Of a stretch of 64,000 bases of DNA, positions 44,481 to 52,334 are shown in pieces. The notes below the pieces were generated by a model, which was not told where the DNA came from, ran no database searches, and worked only from the letters and a program-made list of their open reading frames with translations. This stretch comes from Pseudomonas syringae (GTDB lineage Bacteria; Pseudomonadota; Gammaproteobacteria; Pseudomonadales; Pseudomonadaceae): assembly GCF_000737245.1 (NCBI RefSeq), contig NZ_JPQU01000045.1:1-64000 (forward strand). The letters are read 5' to 3'. Position numbers and translations under genes: made by a program. Position 1 is the stretch's first letter, and each line of letters begins with the position of its first letter.

Positions 44481-44895
44481 GCTGCAAGCGGCAAGCTGCA
44501 AGTGAATCAAAAGCAGACGATCGAAATGGATTTCGAGAAACTCTTGGATTGGCAAAGAGCCAAGGCGTTGGCGGTCAACCTTCACAAGGAGATGGCTTCC
44601 TGTCCCGATTTGGCTTTCAGGAGTCAGATTTCGCGCTCTGGGCTGTCGGTACCGAGCAATATCGCGGAAGGTATGGAGCGTTTTACTGCGAAGGGAAAGT
44701 GCCTTTTTTTGGATTGCGAAGGCGTCCTGCGGCGAACTGAGAACTCAGCTCATTATTGGTTGTGAAATTGGTTACATCGCTGAGCCACTTGCAGCAGCCT
44801 GGATTATCGAAACCCGTGAGCTTTCAAAAATGCTTTGCGGGCTGATCAACAAAATTTCTGACTAGCTGTACGCCGACAAGCTTACCGCTTGAAGC
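44481..44895. mobile_element. Candidate small inserted element between cysD and cysNC
   Basis: A four-helix-bundle pseudogene is bracketed by GCTGCAAGCGGCAAGCT (44481-44497) and AGCTTACCGCTTGAAGC (44879-44895). Read inverted, these match at 15 of 17 positions. The left repeat starts six bases after the cysD stop and the right one ends 23 bases before the cysN start. Further AGCTTACAGCTTGGAGCT runs follow the right end and supply the GGAG used by cysN. No target-site duplication could be defined and no transposase is present, so if mobile it depends on functions in trans. Confidence 0.45.
44526..44865 (+). pseudogene. Four-helix-bundle (23S rRNA intervening-sequence-type) protein, frameshifted
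   Basis: The first part, from ATG 44526, encodes FEKLLDWQRAKALAVNLHKE and SRSGLSVPSNIAEGMERFTAK, the hallmark of the four-helix-bundle/IVP family (TIGR02436). The frame breaks at the seven-T run 44704-44710. In another frame the family sequence continues as WIAKASCGELRTQLIIG, then CEIGYIAEP and ELSKMLCGLINKISD, to TAG 44863-44865. Removing one T would restore about 112 residues, a normal length. The family occurs in rRNA intervening sequences and, as Avd, in diversity-generating retroelements; no reverse transcriptase or variable repeat is present here. Confidence 0.8.
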
Positions 44896-44918
44896 TTACA
44901 GCTTGGAGCTCGAATGAA

Positions 44919-46817
44919 ATGAGTCACGCATCTGATTTGATCAGCGAGGACATCCTCGCCTATCTGGGCCAGCACGAACGCAAGGAAATGCTGCGCTTTC
45001 TTACCTGTGGCAACGTCGATGACGGCAAGAGCACGCTGATCGGGCGTCTGCTGCACGACTCCAAGATGATCTACGAAGATCACCTGGAAGCCATCACCCG
45101 CGATTCGAAGAAATCCGGCACTACCGGCGATGATGTCGACCTGGCTCTGCTGGTCGACGGTTTGCAGGCCGAGCGTGAGCAGGGCATCACCATCGATGTT
45201 GCCTACCGTTATTTCTCTACCGCCAAGCGCAAGTTCATCATTGCCGATACCCCGGGCCATGAGCAGTACACCCGCAACATGGCCACCGGCGCGTCGACCT
45301 GTGACCTGGCGATCATCCTGGTGGATGCCCGTTACGGCGTGCAAACCCAGACCCGCCGCCACAGCTACATTGCGTCGCTGCTGGGCATCAAGCACATCGT
45401 GGTCGCTATCAACAAGATGGACCTCAATGGCTTCGATGAAAGCGTCTTCGAGTCGATCAAGTCCGATTACCTGAAATTCGCCGACGGCATCGCCTTTAAA
45501 CCGACCACCATGGCGTTTGTGCCAATGTCGGCACTCAAAGGCGACAACGTCGTGAACAAGAGCGAACGTTCGCCTTGGTACACCGGGCAGTCGCTGATGG
45601 AAATCCTCGAAACTGTCGAGATCGCCAACGACCGCAACTACACCGACATGCGTTTCCCGGTGCAGTACGTGAACCGTCCAAACCTGAATTTCCGCGGCTT
45701 CGCCGGCACCCTGGCCAGCGGCATCGTGCACAAGGGCGATGAAATCGTCGTGTTGCCTTCGGGCAAGAGCAGCCGCGTGAAATCCATCGTCACCTTTGAA
45801 GGTGAGCTGGAAAACGCCGGGCCAGGTCAGGCCGTAACCCTGACCATGGAAGACGAAATCGATATCTCCCGTGGCGATTTGCTGGTTCATGCCGACAACG
45901 TTCCACAGGTGACTGACGCTTTCGACGCCATGCTGGTCTGGATGGCTGAAGAACCGATGCTGCCGGGCAAGAAATACGACATCAAGCGCGCCACCAGCTA
46001 TGTGCCGGGCTCGATTGCCAGCATCACTCATCGGGTTGATGTGAATACTCTGGCTGAAGGGCCTGCCAGCTCTCTTGGCCTCAACGAGATTGGTCGCGTC
46101 AAGATCAGCCTCGATTCGGCCATCGCCCTGGACGGTTACGACAGCAATCGCACCACGGGTTCTTTCATCGTTATTGATCGCTTGACCAACGGCACTGTGG
46201 CGGCGGGCATGATCATCGCCAAACCGGTCGGTGGCGCAAGTGCCAGTCACCATGGTGAGCTGGCGCACGTCGCGACTGAAGAGCGCGCACAGCGTTTCGG
46301 TCAGCAACCGGCCACTGTGCTGTTCAGCGGTCTATCTGGCGCTGGCAAGAGCACCCTGGCCTATGCGGTCGAGCGCAAGCTGTTCGACATGGGGCGCGCT
46401 GTTTATGTGCTTGATGGTCAGAATCTGCGTCACGACCTGAACAAAGGTCTGCCTCAGGATCGCGCCGGTCGTACTGAAAACTGGCGTCGTGCCGCTCACG
46501 TTGCGCGTCAGTTCAACCAGGCTGGCCTGATTACCCTGGCAGCGTTCGTTGCGCCAGATGCTGAAGGCCGCGAGCAAGCCAAGTCGCTGATTGGTGCTGA
46601 TCGTCTGCTGACGGTCTACGTTCAGGCGTCCCCAGCTGCCTGCCGCGCTCGTGATCCACAAGGCCTCTACGCTGCTGACGGCGACAACATCCCGGGCGAG
46701 TCCTTCCCGTACGATGTTCCGCTTAATGCCGACCTGGTCGTCGACACCCAGTCGCTAAACCTGGAAGACAGCGTCAAGCAAGTGCTGGAACTGCTGCGCA
46801 GCCACGGCGCGATCTAA
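44919..46817 (+). CDS. cysNC: Bifunctional sulfate adenylyltransferase subunit 1 / APS kinase
   Basis: 632 residues from ATG 44919. The CysN GTPase part has GNVDDGKSTLIGRLLHD, DTPGHEQYTRNMATG and NKMDLNG. The C-terminal CysC part, from about residue 460, has the APS-kinase P-loop GLSGAGKSTLAYAVE. GTP hydrolysis drives APS formation by CysD, and the kinase makes PAPS. Such fusions are normal in Pseudomonas. Its ribosome site GGAG (about 44905) lies in the right flank of the inserted element. A strong terminator follows. Confidence 0.96.
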   Translation: MSHASDLISEDILAYLGQHERKEMLRFLTCGNVDDGKSTLIGRLLHDSKMIYEDHLEAITRDSKKSGTTGDDVDLALLVDGLQAEREQGITIDVAYRYFSTAKRKFIIADTPGHEQYTRNMATGASTCDLAIILVDARYGVQTQTRRHSYIASLLGIKHIVVAINKMDLNGFDESVFESIKSDYLKFADGIAFKPTTMAFVPMSALKGDNVVNKSERSPWYTGQSLMEILETVEIANDRNYTDMRFPVQYVNRPNLNFRGFAGTLASGIVHKGDEIVVLPSGKSSRVKSIVTFEGELENAGPGQAVTLTMEDEIDISRGDLLVHADNVPQVTDAFDAMLVWMAEEPMLPGKKYDIKRATSYVPGSIASITHRVDVNTLAEGPASSLGLNEIGRVKISLDSAIALDGYDSNRTTGSFIVIDRLTNGTVAAGMIIAKPVGGASASHHGELAHVATEERAQRFGQQPATVLFSGLSGAGKSTLAYAVERKLFDMGRAVYVLDGQNLRHDLNKGLPQDRAGRTENWRRAAHVARQFNQAGLITLAAFVAPDAEGREQAKSLIGADRLLTVYVQASPAACRARDPQGLYAADGDNIPGESFPYDVPLNADLVVDTQSLNLEDSVKQVLELLRSHGAI

Positions 46818-46838
46818 GCCTCATCTGCTGCAAATAAA

Positions 46839-46866
46839 AACCCGCCAGAGCTGGCGGGTTTTTTTA
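46839..46866 (+). terminator. Intrinsic terminator of cysNC
   Basis: CCCGCCAG-AG-CTGGCGGG is a perfect eight-bp stem flanked by A and T runs and followed by seven or more T residues. Confidence 0.92.
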
Positions 46867-46885
46867 TTGTCGACATGGCAAGCCC

Positions 46886-46974
46886 GTAGGAGCGCGCTTG
46901 CCCGCGATAATGTCGCCTTGGTTCTGCAGGCATACAACGTCATCGTTCATCGCGAGCAGGCTCAGCTCCTGCAA
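46886..46974. repeat. Degenerate REP pair, GTAGGAGCGCGCTTGCCCGCG type
   Basis: The left arm GTAGGAGCGCGCTTGCCCGC is intact. The right arm (ATCGCGAGCAGGCTCAGCTCCTGC) has diverged. It is the first of three REP remnants in the 46.87-47.27 kb gap, which contains no credible gene. Confidence 0.75.
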
Positions 46975-46989
46975 CAGATCACCAATCCC

Positions 46990-47077
46990 GTGGGAGCGAA
47001 TTCATTCGCGAAGAGGCCGGTACATCCGACGCATTTTTATGGGGCTTGATATTGCTTTCGCGAATAAATTCGCACAC
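46990..47077. repeat. REP pair, GTGGGAGCGAATTCATTCGCGAA type
   Basis: Arms GTGGGAGCGAATTCATTCGC and TTCGCGAATAAATTCGCAC face each other. The interior AAGAGGCCGGTACATCC is shared with the unrelated-armed element at position 1. Confidence 0.78.
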
Positions 47078-47185
47078 AGATCCGAGGTCTGACAGGGCTA
47101 ATGTCTTTCTAGAGGCCTTGCAGGCAAACATTGAATTCCCCGCAGGGATCTGATCTGTTATAGCAGTGGGGATTGCACTAGACCG

Positions 47186-47260
47186 TGCCCGCGAATGAAG
47201 CGCAGCGGTGTGTCAGATGTACCGAGTCATCGTTCTTCGCGAGCAAACTCGGCTCCCACA
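47186..47260. repeat. Degenerate REP pair
   Basis: The left arm GTGCCCGCGAATGAAGCGC is decayed. The right half TCATCGTTCTTCGCGAGCAA is nearly identical to the last unit of the 21.4-21.9 kb array. Confidence 0.6.
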
Positions 47261-47275
47261 GAATCCGGCAAACAC

Positions 47276-47313
47276 AAAAAAGCCCGCCATTCTCAAGGAG
47301 TGGCGGGCTTTTT
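47276..47313 (-). terminator. Bidirectional terminator of yhcB
   Basis: AGCCCGCCA (47281-47289) and TGGCGGGCT (47301-47309) form a nine-bp stem with A residues on the left and T residues on the right, so it can end transcripts in both directions. It lies 14 bases past the yhcB stop on the minus strand. Confidence 0.9.
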
Positions 47314-47326
47314 CACTACCAGTCGC

Positions 47327-47764
47327 TTACGGCTTTTTCAGGCCGTAATGCTCGTCGAGCATGCCTGGAGCGTTGGGGGTCTTGGGCGCGTAGTCTTTCG
47401 GCGCTTCGGTGCTGCGCGGTGGCGTCAGGCGATCACGCTGGATCTGGTTGGCTTCCGGGTGCAGAGCCGCCAGCAGGCGTTGGCGGGTCTGTTCGTCAGT
47501 CGCCAGACGGTTGGCGCCTTCGGCAAGGTGTTCCTGTACGTCCTGGTAGCTCTGAGAGAGCTTCTGGACCAGATTGGCCGTGCTGTTGAAGTGAGTGACC
47601 ACCTCGTTCTGATAGTTATCAAAACGCTCCTGAACGTCATCCAGCTGGCGCTGTGTTCCGTTGGGGGCAGCGTTGGGCAGCAAACGCGCCACCGCAAATC
47701 CGATGACGACACCGACAACCAGTGCAATGGTCGGCAACAACCAAACTAAGAGCGAGAGTTCCAC
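47327..47764 (-). CDS. yhcB: YhcB/ZapG family cell division protein (DUF1043)
   Basis: 145 residues. One N-terminal membrane helix (LLPTIALVVGVVIGFAVARLL) is followed by a coiled coil (RQLDDVQERFDNYQNEVVTHFN) and a Pro-rich tail. The family (YhcB, also ZapG) links envelope synthesis and division in enterobacteria. It is divergent from the hydrolase gene. Confidence 0.9.
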   Translation of the reverse strand: MELSLLVWLLPTIALVVGVVIGFAVARLLPNAAPNGTQRQLDDVQERFDNYQNEVVTHFNSTANLVQKLSQSYQDVQEHLAEGANRLATDEQTRQRLLAALHPEANQIQRDRLTPPRSTEAPKDYAPKTPNAPGMLDEHYGLKKP

Positions 47765-47903
47765 GAGTCCTTCCTCTATAAACGGCTTTGCTTTACGTTA
47801 ACGGCTCGAACCTGCTCTGTATACCGTGACACGCTCACGGATACGCTATTGGCAGACAATCAGCTAGACGAGTCGACCCATTGCGAGGTCACGGAGTTCA
47901 TTC

Positions 47904-48539
47904 TTGCTCATGCGCGAAACACCTGTATTGATCGATGGCCCGGTGGGTCAACTTGAAGCGCTTTATCTGGATCTGCCCCATGCGACGGGCCTGGCCTTGA
48001 TTTGCCATCCTAATCCGATCCAGGGCGGCACCATGCTCAACAAGGTCGTTTCGACCCTACAGCGTACTGCTCGCGACGCAGGTCTGATCACATTGCGTTT
48101 CAATTATCGTGGTGTGGGTGCCAGTGCCGGTACTTCCGAAGCCGGTGCCGGGGAAGTCGAAGACGCCCAGGCTGTGGCGCGCTGGTTTCTGGAAAAACAT
48201 CCCGACCTGCCGTTGACCCTGTTTGGCTTTTCCTTCGGTGGTTTCGTCGCCGCAAGCCTCGGCGGACGTCTGGAAGCAGCAGGTCAGAAGCTTGGCCACC
48301 TGTTCATGGTCGCGCCTGCGGTCATGCGACTGAATGCGCAAAACCCGCTGCCGCAGAGCTGCCCGCTGACCGTGATCCAGCCGGAAACCGATGAAGTGGT
48401 CGATCCGCAACTGGTTTACGACTGGTCCGCCGCGTTGCCACGCCCACATGAGCTGCTGAAAGTGGCAGAATGCGGACACTTTTTTCACGGCAAGCTGACC
48501 GATCTGAAGGATCTGGTCATGCCGCGCCTTTCGAATTGA
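47904..48539 (+). CDS. Alpha/beta hydrolase of the YfhR/DUF3089-like dienelactone type
   Basis: 211 residues from TTG 47904, or 209 from ATG 47910. GGAG stands seven bases before TTG but 13 before ATG, so TTG may be the real start. The fold shows an oxyanion region ICHPNPIQGGTMLNKVV, the nucleophile motif LFGFSFGGFVAA, an acid in PETDEVVDPQ and a final His in ECGHFFHGKL, so the full catalytic triad is present. The physiological substrate is unknown. It lies upstream of trpS by 24 bases. Confidence 0.82.
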   Translation: MLMRETPVLIDGPVGQLEALYLDLPHATGLALICHPNPIQGGTMLNKVVSTLQRTARDAGLITLRFNYRGVGASAGTSEAGAGEVEDAQAVARWFLEKHPDLPLTLFGFSFGGFVAASLGGRLEAAGQKLGHLFMVAPAVMRLNAQNPLPQSCPLTVIQPETDEVVDPQLVYDWSAALPRPHELLKVAECGHFFHGKLTDLKDLVMPRLSN

Positions 48540-48563
48540 TCACAGCACCATAAGCGACCCGCC

Positions 48564-49913
48564 ATGACCACTCGTATCCTGACCGGTATCACCACCACCG
48601 GCACGCCACACCTTGGCAACTACGCGGGCGCGATTCGCCCGGCCATCGTTGCCAGCCGCCAGAGCGATGCTGATTCGTTCTACTTTCTGGCTGACTATCA
48701 CGCCTTGATCAAATGCGATGACCCGCTGCGCATTCAGCGTTCGCGTCTGGAAATCGCTGCGACCTGGCTGGCTGCTGGCCTGGATGTGGAGCGCGTGACT
48801 TTCTATCGCCAGTCCGACATCCCGGAAATCACCGAGCTGACCTGGCTGCTGACTTGCGTGGCGGCCAAGGGCTTGCTCAATCGTGCCCACGCTTACAAAG
48901 CGTCGGTGGACAAGAATGTCGAGACCGGCGAAGACCCGGACGCGGGCGTTACCATGGGCTTGTACAGCTATCCGGTGCTGATGGCTGCGGACATCCTGAT
49001 GTTCAACGCGCACAAAGTCCCGGTCGGTCGCGATCAGATCCAGCACGTGGAAATGGCTCGGGACATCGGCCAGCGCTTTAACCACCTGTTCGGCAAAGGC
49101 AAAGAGTTTTTCGTGATGCCGGAAGCCCTGATCGAGGAAAGCGTTGCGACGCTGCCAGGTCTGGATGGGCGCAAGATGTCGAAAAGCTACGACAACACCA
49201 TCCCGTTGTTCAGCAGCAGCAAAGACATGAAAGACGCCATCTCGCGGATCGTCACCGACTCCAAAGCGCCGGGCGAAGCCAAGGATCCTGATAACTCGCA
49301 CTTGTTCACCCTTTATTCGGCCTTTGCCACACCGGAACAGAACGCTGAGTTCCGTTCCGAGCTGTTGCAGGGTCTCGGCTGGGGCGAGGCGAAGAATCGT
49401 CTGTTCACCCTGCTGGACAGTGAACTGGGCGAGGCTCGGGAAAGCTATCACCGCTTCATTGAGCGTCCGGCCGATCTGGAAGACATCCTGCTGGCAGGCG
49501 CCGAAAAAGCCCGCAAAGTCGCCACTCCGTTTCTGGGCGAGCTACGCGAAGCTGTTGGCCTGCGCTCGTTCCGCAGCAGCGTGCAAGTCGCCGACACCGG
49601 CAAGAAAAAAGCCGCCAAGGGCGCACGCTTTGTCAGCTTCCGCGAAGAGGACGGTAGTTTCCGCTTTCGATTGCTGGCGGCCGACGGCGAGCAACTGTTG
49701 CTGTCCCGTAATTTTGCCGACGGCAAGGCCGCAGGCGCTGTCAGCAAACAGCTGCAGCAGGGCGGCGAGTTGGACATTCGCAGCGAGGCAGACAGCTTCA
49801 CTGTCTGGCTTGATGGCCAATGCGTGGCAGACAGTCCGCCATTCGCCGATGCATCTACCCGTGATGCAGCCATCGAAAGCCTCAAGTCGGCCCTTGCGCC
49901 ACTGCAGGATTGA
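48564..49913 (+). CDS. trpS: Tryptophanyl-tRNA synthetase with C-terminal extension
   Basis: 449 residues, about 115 more than E. coli TrpS. The class I signatures are GTPHLGNYAGAI (HIGH-like) and GRKMSKSYDN (KMSKS). After the anticodon-binding helices, from about residue 350, an extra domain reads ARFVSFREEDGSFRFRLLAA, then GEQLLLSRNFADGKAAG. It resembles the YegP/DUF1508 repeat; its role is unknown. A clear terminator follows the gene. Confidence 0.95.
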   Translation: MTTRILTGITTTGTPHLGNYAGAIRPAIVASRQSDADSFYFLADYHALIKCDDPLRIQRSRLEIAATWLAAGLDVERVTFYRQSDIPEITELTWLLTCVAAKGLLNRAHAYKASVDKNVETGEDPDAGVTMGLYSYPVLMAADILMFNAHKVPVGRDQIQHVEMARDIGQRFNHLFGKGKEFFVMPEALIEESVATLPGLDGRKMSKSYDNTIPLFSSSKDMKDAISRIVTDSKAPGEAKDPDNSHLFTLYSAFATPEQNAEFRSELLQGLGWGEAKNRLFTLLDSELGEARESYHRFIERPADLEDILLAGAEKARKVATPFLGELREAVGLRSFRSSVQVADTGKKKAAKGARFVSFREEDGSFRFRLLAADGEQLLLSRNFADGKAAGAVSKQLQQGGELDIRSEADSFTVWLDGQCVADSPPFADASTRDAAIESLKSALAPLQD

Positions 49914-49926
49914 TTGCCAATCCGTC

Positions 49927-49956
49927 GGGCCGTCGCTACAGTGACGGCCCGTTTTT
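49927..49956 (+). terminator. Intrinsic terminator of trpS
   Basis: GGGCCGTC (49927-49934) and GACGGCCC (49943-49950) form a perfect stem around an eight-base loop, followed by GTTTTTG. Confidence 0.9.
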
Positions 49957-49974
49957 GTTGCCTTGCTAGCGAAT

Positions 49975-51069
49975 ATGACCCCTCTAGAACGATACCAAGC
50001 TGATCTGAAACGCCCTGACTTCTTTCATGATGCGGCGCAGGAAACTGCTGTGCGTCATTTGCAGCGTCTCTATGACGATCTGGTAGCTGCCAGCCAGAGC
50101 AAGCCGGGCATGTTCGGCAAGCTGTTCGGCAAGAAAGAACAGGCCCCGGTCAAGGGTTTGTACTTCTGGGGGGGCGTGGGCCGGGGTAAGACTTACCTGG
50201 TTGATACGTTCTTCGAAGCCCTGCCATTCCAGGACAAAGTCCGTACTCACTTCCACCGCTTCATGAAGCGCGTGCACGAAGAGATGAAGACCCTCAAGGG
50301 CGAGCGCAACCCGCTCACGATCATCGCCAAGCGGTTTTCCGATGAGGCGCGGGTGATTTGTTTTGATGAGTTTTTCGTTTCGGACATCACCGATGCAATG
50401 ATCCTTGGCACCCTGATGGAAGAACTGTTCAAGAACGGCGTGACCCTGGTCGCGACCTCGAACATCGTTCCTGATGGATTGTACAAAGATGGTTTGCAGC
50501 GTGCGCGCTTCCTGCCTGCCATTGCCCTGATCAAGCAGAATACTGAAATCGTCAACGTCGACAGTGGCGTGGATTATCGTCTGCGTCACCTTGAACAGGC
50601 CGAGTTGTTCCACTTCCCGCTGGACGAAGCCGCTCAGGAAAGCCTGCGCAAAAGCTTCAAGGCACTAACGCCGGACTGCGCTCAGACCATCGAAAATGAC
50701 GTGCTGATGGTCGAGAACCGTGAGATTCGTGCGTTGCGCACCTGTGATGACGTGGCCTGGTTCGACTTCCGCGAACTGTGCGACGGCCCGCGTAGCCAGA
50801 ACGACTACATCGAACTCGGCAAGATCTACCACGCCGTGCTGCTCAGTGGCGTCGAACAGATGAGCGTCACCACCGACGACATCGCCCGACGCTTCATCAA
50901 CATGGTCGACGAATTCTACGACCGCAACGTCAAGCTGATCATCTCTGCTGAAGTCGAACTGAAGGATCTGTACACCGGCGGACGTCTGAACTTCGAATTC
51001 CAGCGGACCTTGAGCCGGTTGCTGGAGATGCAGTCCCACGAGTTCTTGTCTCGCGCGCACAAACCTTAG
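49975..51069 (+). CDS. zapE: Cell division ATPase ZapE (AFG1-like)
   Basis: 364 residues from ATG 49975 (MTPLERYQADLKRPDFF). Walker A is WGGVGRGKTYLVDTFF and Walker B VICFDEFFVSDITDAM. ZapE is an AFG1-like ATPase that affects Z-ring stability in E. coli. The upstream TTG (49963) is only seven bases past the trpS terminator T-run and is rejected. No strong ribosome site is seen, so the 5' end deserves care. Confidence 0.93.
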   Translation: MTPLERYQADLKRPDFFHDAAQETAVRHLQRLYDDLVAASQSKPGMFGKLFGKKEQAPVKGLYFWGGVGRGKTYLVDTFFEALPFQDKVRTHFHRFMKRVHEEMKTLKGERNPLTIIAKRFSDEARVICFDEFFVSDITDAMILGTLMEELFKNGVTLVATSNIVPDGLYKDGLQRARFLPAIALIKQNTEIVNVDSGVDYRLRHLEQAELFHFPLDEAAQESLRKSFKALTPDCAQTIENDVLMVENREIRALRTCDDVAWFDFRELCDGPRSQNDYIELGKIYHAVLLSGVEQMSVTTDDIARRFINMVDEFYDRNVKLIISAEVELKDLYTGGRLNFEFQRTLSRLLEMQSHEFLSRAHKP

Positions 51070-51083
51070 CAGCTGCGATCCCT

Positions 51084-51170
51084 GTAGGAGCGCGCTTGCC
51101 CGCGATAGCGATCTGTCAGATGTCCATTTATTGACTGACCTGACGCTATCGCGGGCAAGCGCGCTCCTAC
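51084..51170. repeat. REP pair, GTAGGAGCGCGCTTGCCCGCG type
   Basis: Exact inverted arms GTAGGAGCGCGCTTGCCCGC and GCGGGCAAGCGCGCTCCTAC lie between convergent zapE and the AraC-type regulator. Confidence 0.88.
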
Positions 51171-51183
51171 GACTGTTTCGCAG

Positions 51184-52179
51184 CTAGGCCGCCTGCTGAA
51201 ACTGCTGCCGATACTGGTTCGGCGACAGCTCCGTATGCTGACGAAACAGCCTGGCGAAGAAGCTGGCGTCGTCATAGCCCACTTCGTAGCTGATGGTCTT
51301 GATGCTCTTGCGAGTGCCGGATAACAAGCCCTTGGCCGTCTCGATGCGTAGCCGTTGCAGGTAGTGCAGTGGCTTGTCGCCGGTGGCGGACTGGAAGCGA
51401 CGCATGAAATTACGGATGCTCATGCCGTGCTCCCGCGCAACATCCTCGAAGCGGAACTTGTCGGCAAAGTGCTCCTCCAGCCAGTGCTGAATCTGCAAGA
51501 TAACCACATCCTGATGCAGTTTCTGACCGCCAAACCCCATGCGGCCGGGCGAATAGTTGCGCTGCACTTCGTAGAGAATGTCCCGGGCTACCGTTTGTGC
51601 AACGTTGGCGCCGCAGAAGCGTTCAATCAGATAAATGTAAAGATCACAGGCTGAAGTAGTCCCGCCCGCACAGTAAAGATTGTCAGCGTCTGTCAGGTGT
51701 TTCTCCTGATTGAGCAGAATCTTTGGAAAGCGCTCGCTGAATTCGCTGAAATATCGCCAGTAAGTTGTGGCTTCCTTACCGTCCAGCAATCCGGCCTCGG
51801 CCAACCAGAAAACCCCGCTGGCTTCGCCGCAGAGCACGGCACCGTTGGCGTGCTGCTGACGCAGCCAGGGGATCACTTGCGGATAACGTTCGCGCACATT
51901 GTCAAAGTCATCCCAGAATGCCGGGATCACGATCACATCGCTCTGGCCGAGGGTACCGTCTACCGGCAGGACCACTTCACTGAAACTGGTCACGGGCTTG
52001 CCGTCCGGGCTGACCAGCCGGGTTTCGAATGCGGGCTTGCGGCCCTGGCCCAGCTGTTTGCTGTAGCGCAGGCTGGCGATATGGAAAAAATCCTTGGCTT
52101 GCATGAGCGTGGATGCGAACACCCCGTCGATGGCCAGGATACTGACGCGCCGCAAAGGCACGGAGACTTGGGTCGGCAT
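51184..52179 (-). CDS. GlxA family AraC-type transcriptional regulator
   Basis: 331 residues from ATG 52177-52179 (MPTQVSVPLRRVSILAID). The N-terminal half is a DJ-1/PfpI (glutamine amidotransferase-like) sensor domain (VLCGEASGVFWLAEAGLLDG). The C-terminal half is an AraC DNA-binding domain with two helix-turn-helix motifs (FEDVAREHGMSIRNFMRRF and ISYEVGYDDASFFARLFRQ). Relatives respond to quaternary amines or amino acids. It is divergent from the acyl-CoA dehydrogenase gene, which it may control. Confidence 0.9.
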   Translation of the reverse strand: MPTQVSVPLRRVSILAIDGVFASTLMQAKDFFHIASLRYSKQLGQGRKPAFETRLVSPDGKPVTSFSEVVLPVDGTLGQSDVIVIPAFWDDFDNVRERYPQVIPWLRQQHANGAVLCGEASGVFWLAEAGLLDGKEATTYWRYFSEFSERFPKILLNQEKHLTDADNLYCAGGTTSACDLYIYLIERFCGANVAQTVARDILYEVQRNYSPGRMGFGGQKLHQDVVILQIQHWLEEHFADKFRFEDVAREHGMSIRNFMRRFQSATGDKPLHYLQRLRIETAKGLLSGTRKSIKTISYEVGYDDASFFARLFRQHTELSPNQYRQQFQQAA

Positions 52180-52334
52180 ATTCTTTTGTTCTTTTATTGT
52201 TATGCGGAAAAGGGGAAAGCGGTCAGATAGCGGCTGGATCGTCTTATTTTTTGTCGGATGTGTCCAGTGTCCTCGCACGCTTGAGGGGCATAGGCTTGGA
52301 CCAGTCCCGACCTTTCCCCATCCAGAGGTGGCAG

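Noticed and set aside
44526..44865. Diversity-generating retroelement based on the Avd-like fold
   Set aside because: No reverse transcriptase, template repeat or variable repeat pair was seen in the surrounding sequence.
46868..47275. Small ORFs of about 60 codons in the gap after cysNC
   Set aside because: They run through REP remnants, have no ribosome sites and change with REP sequence; nothing else is visible in the gap.
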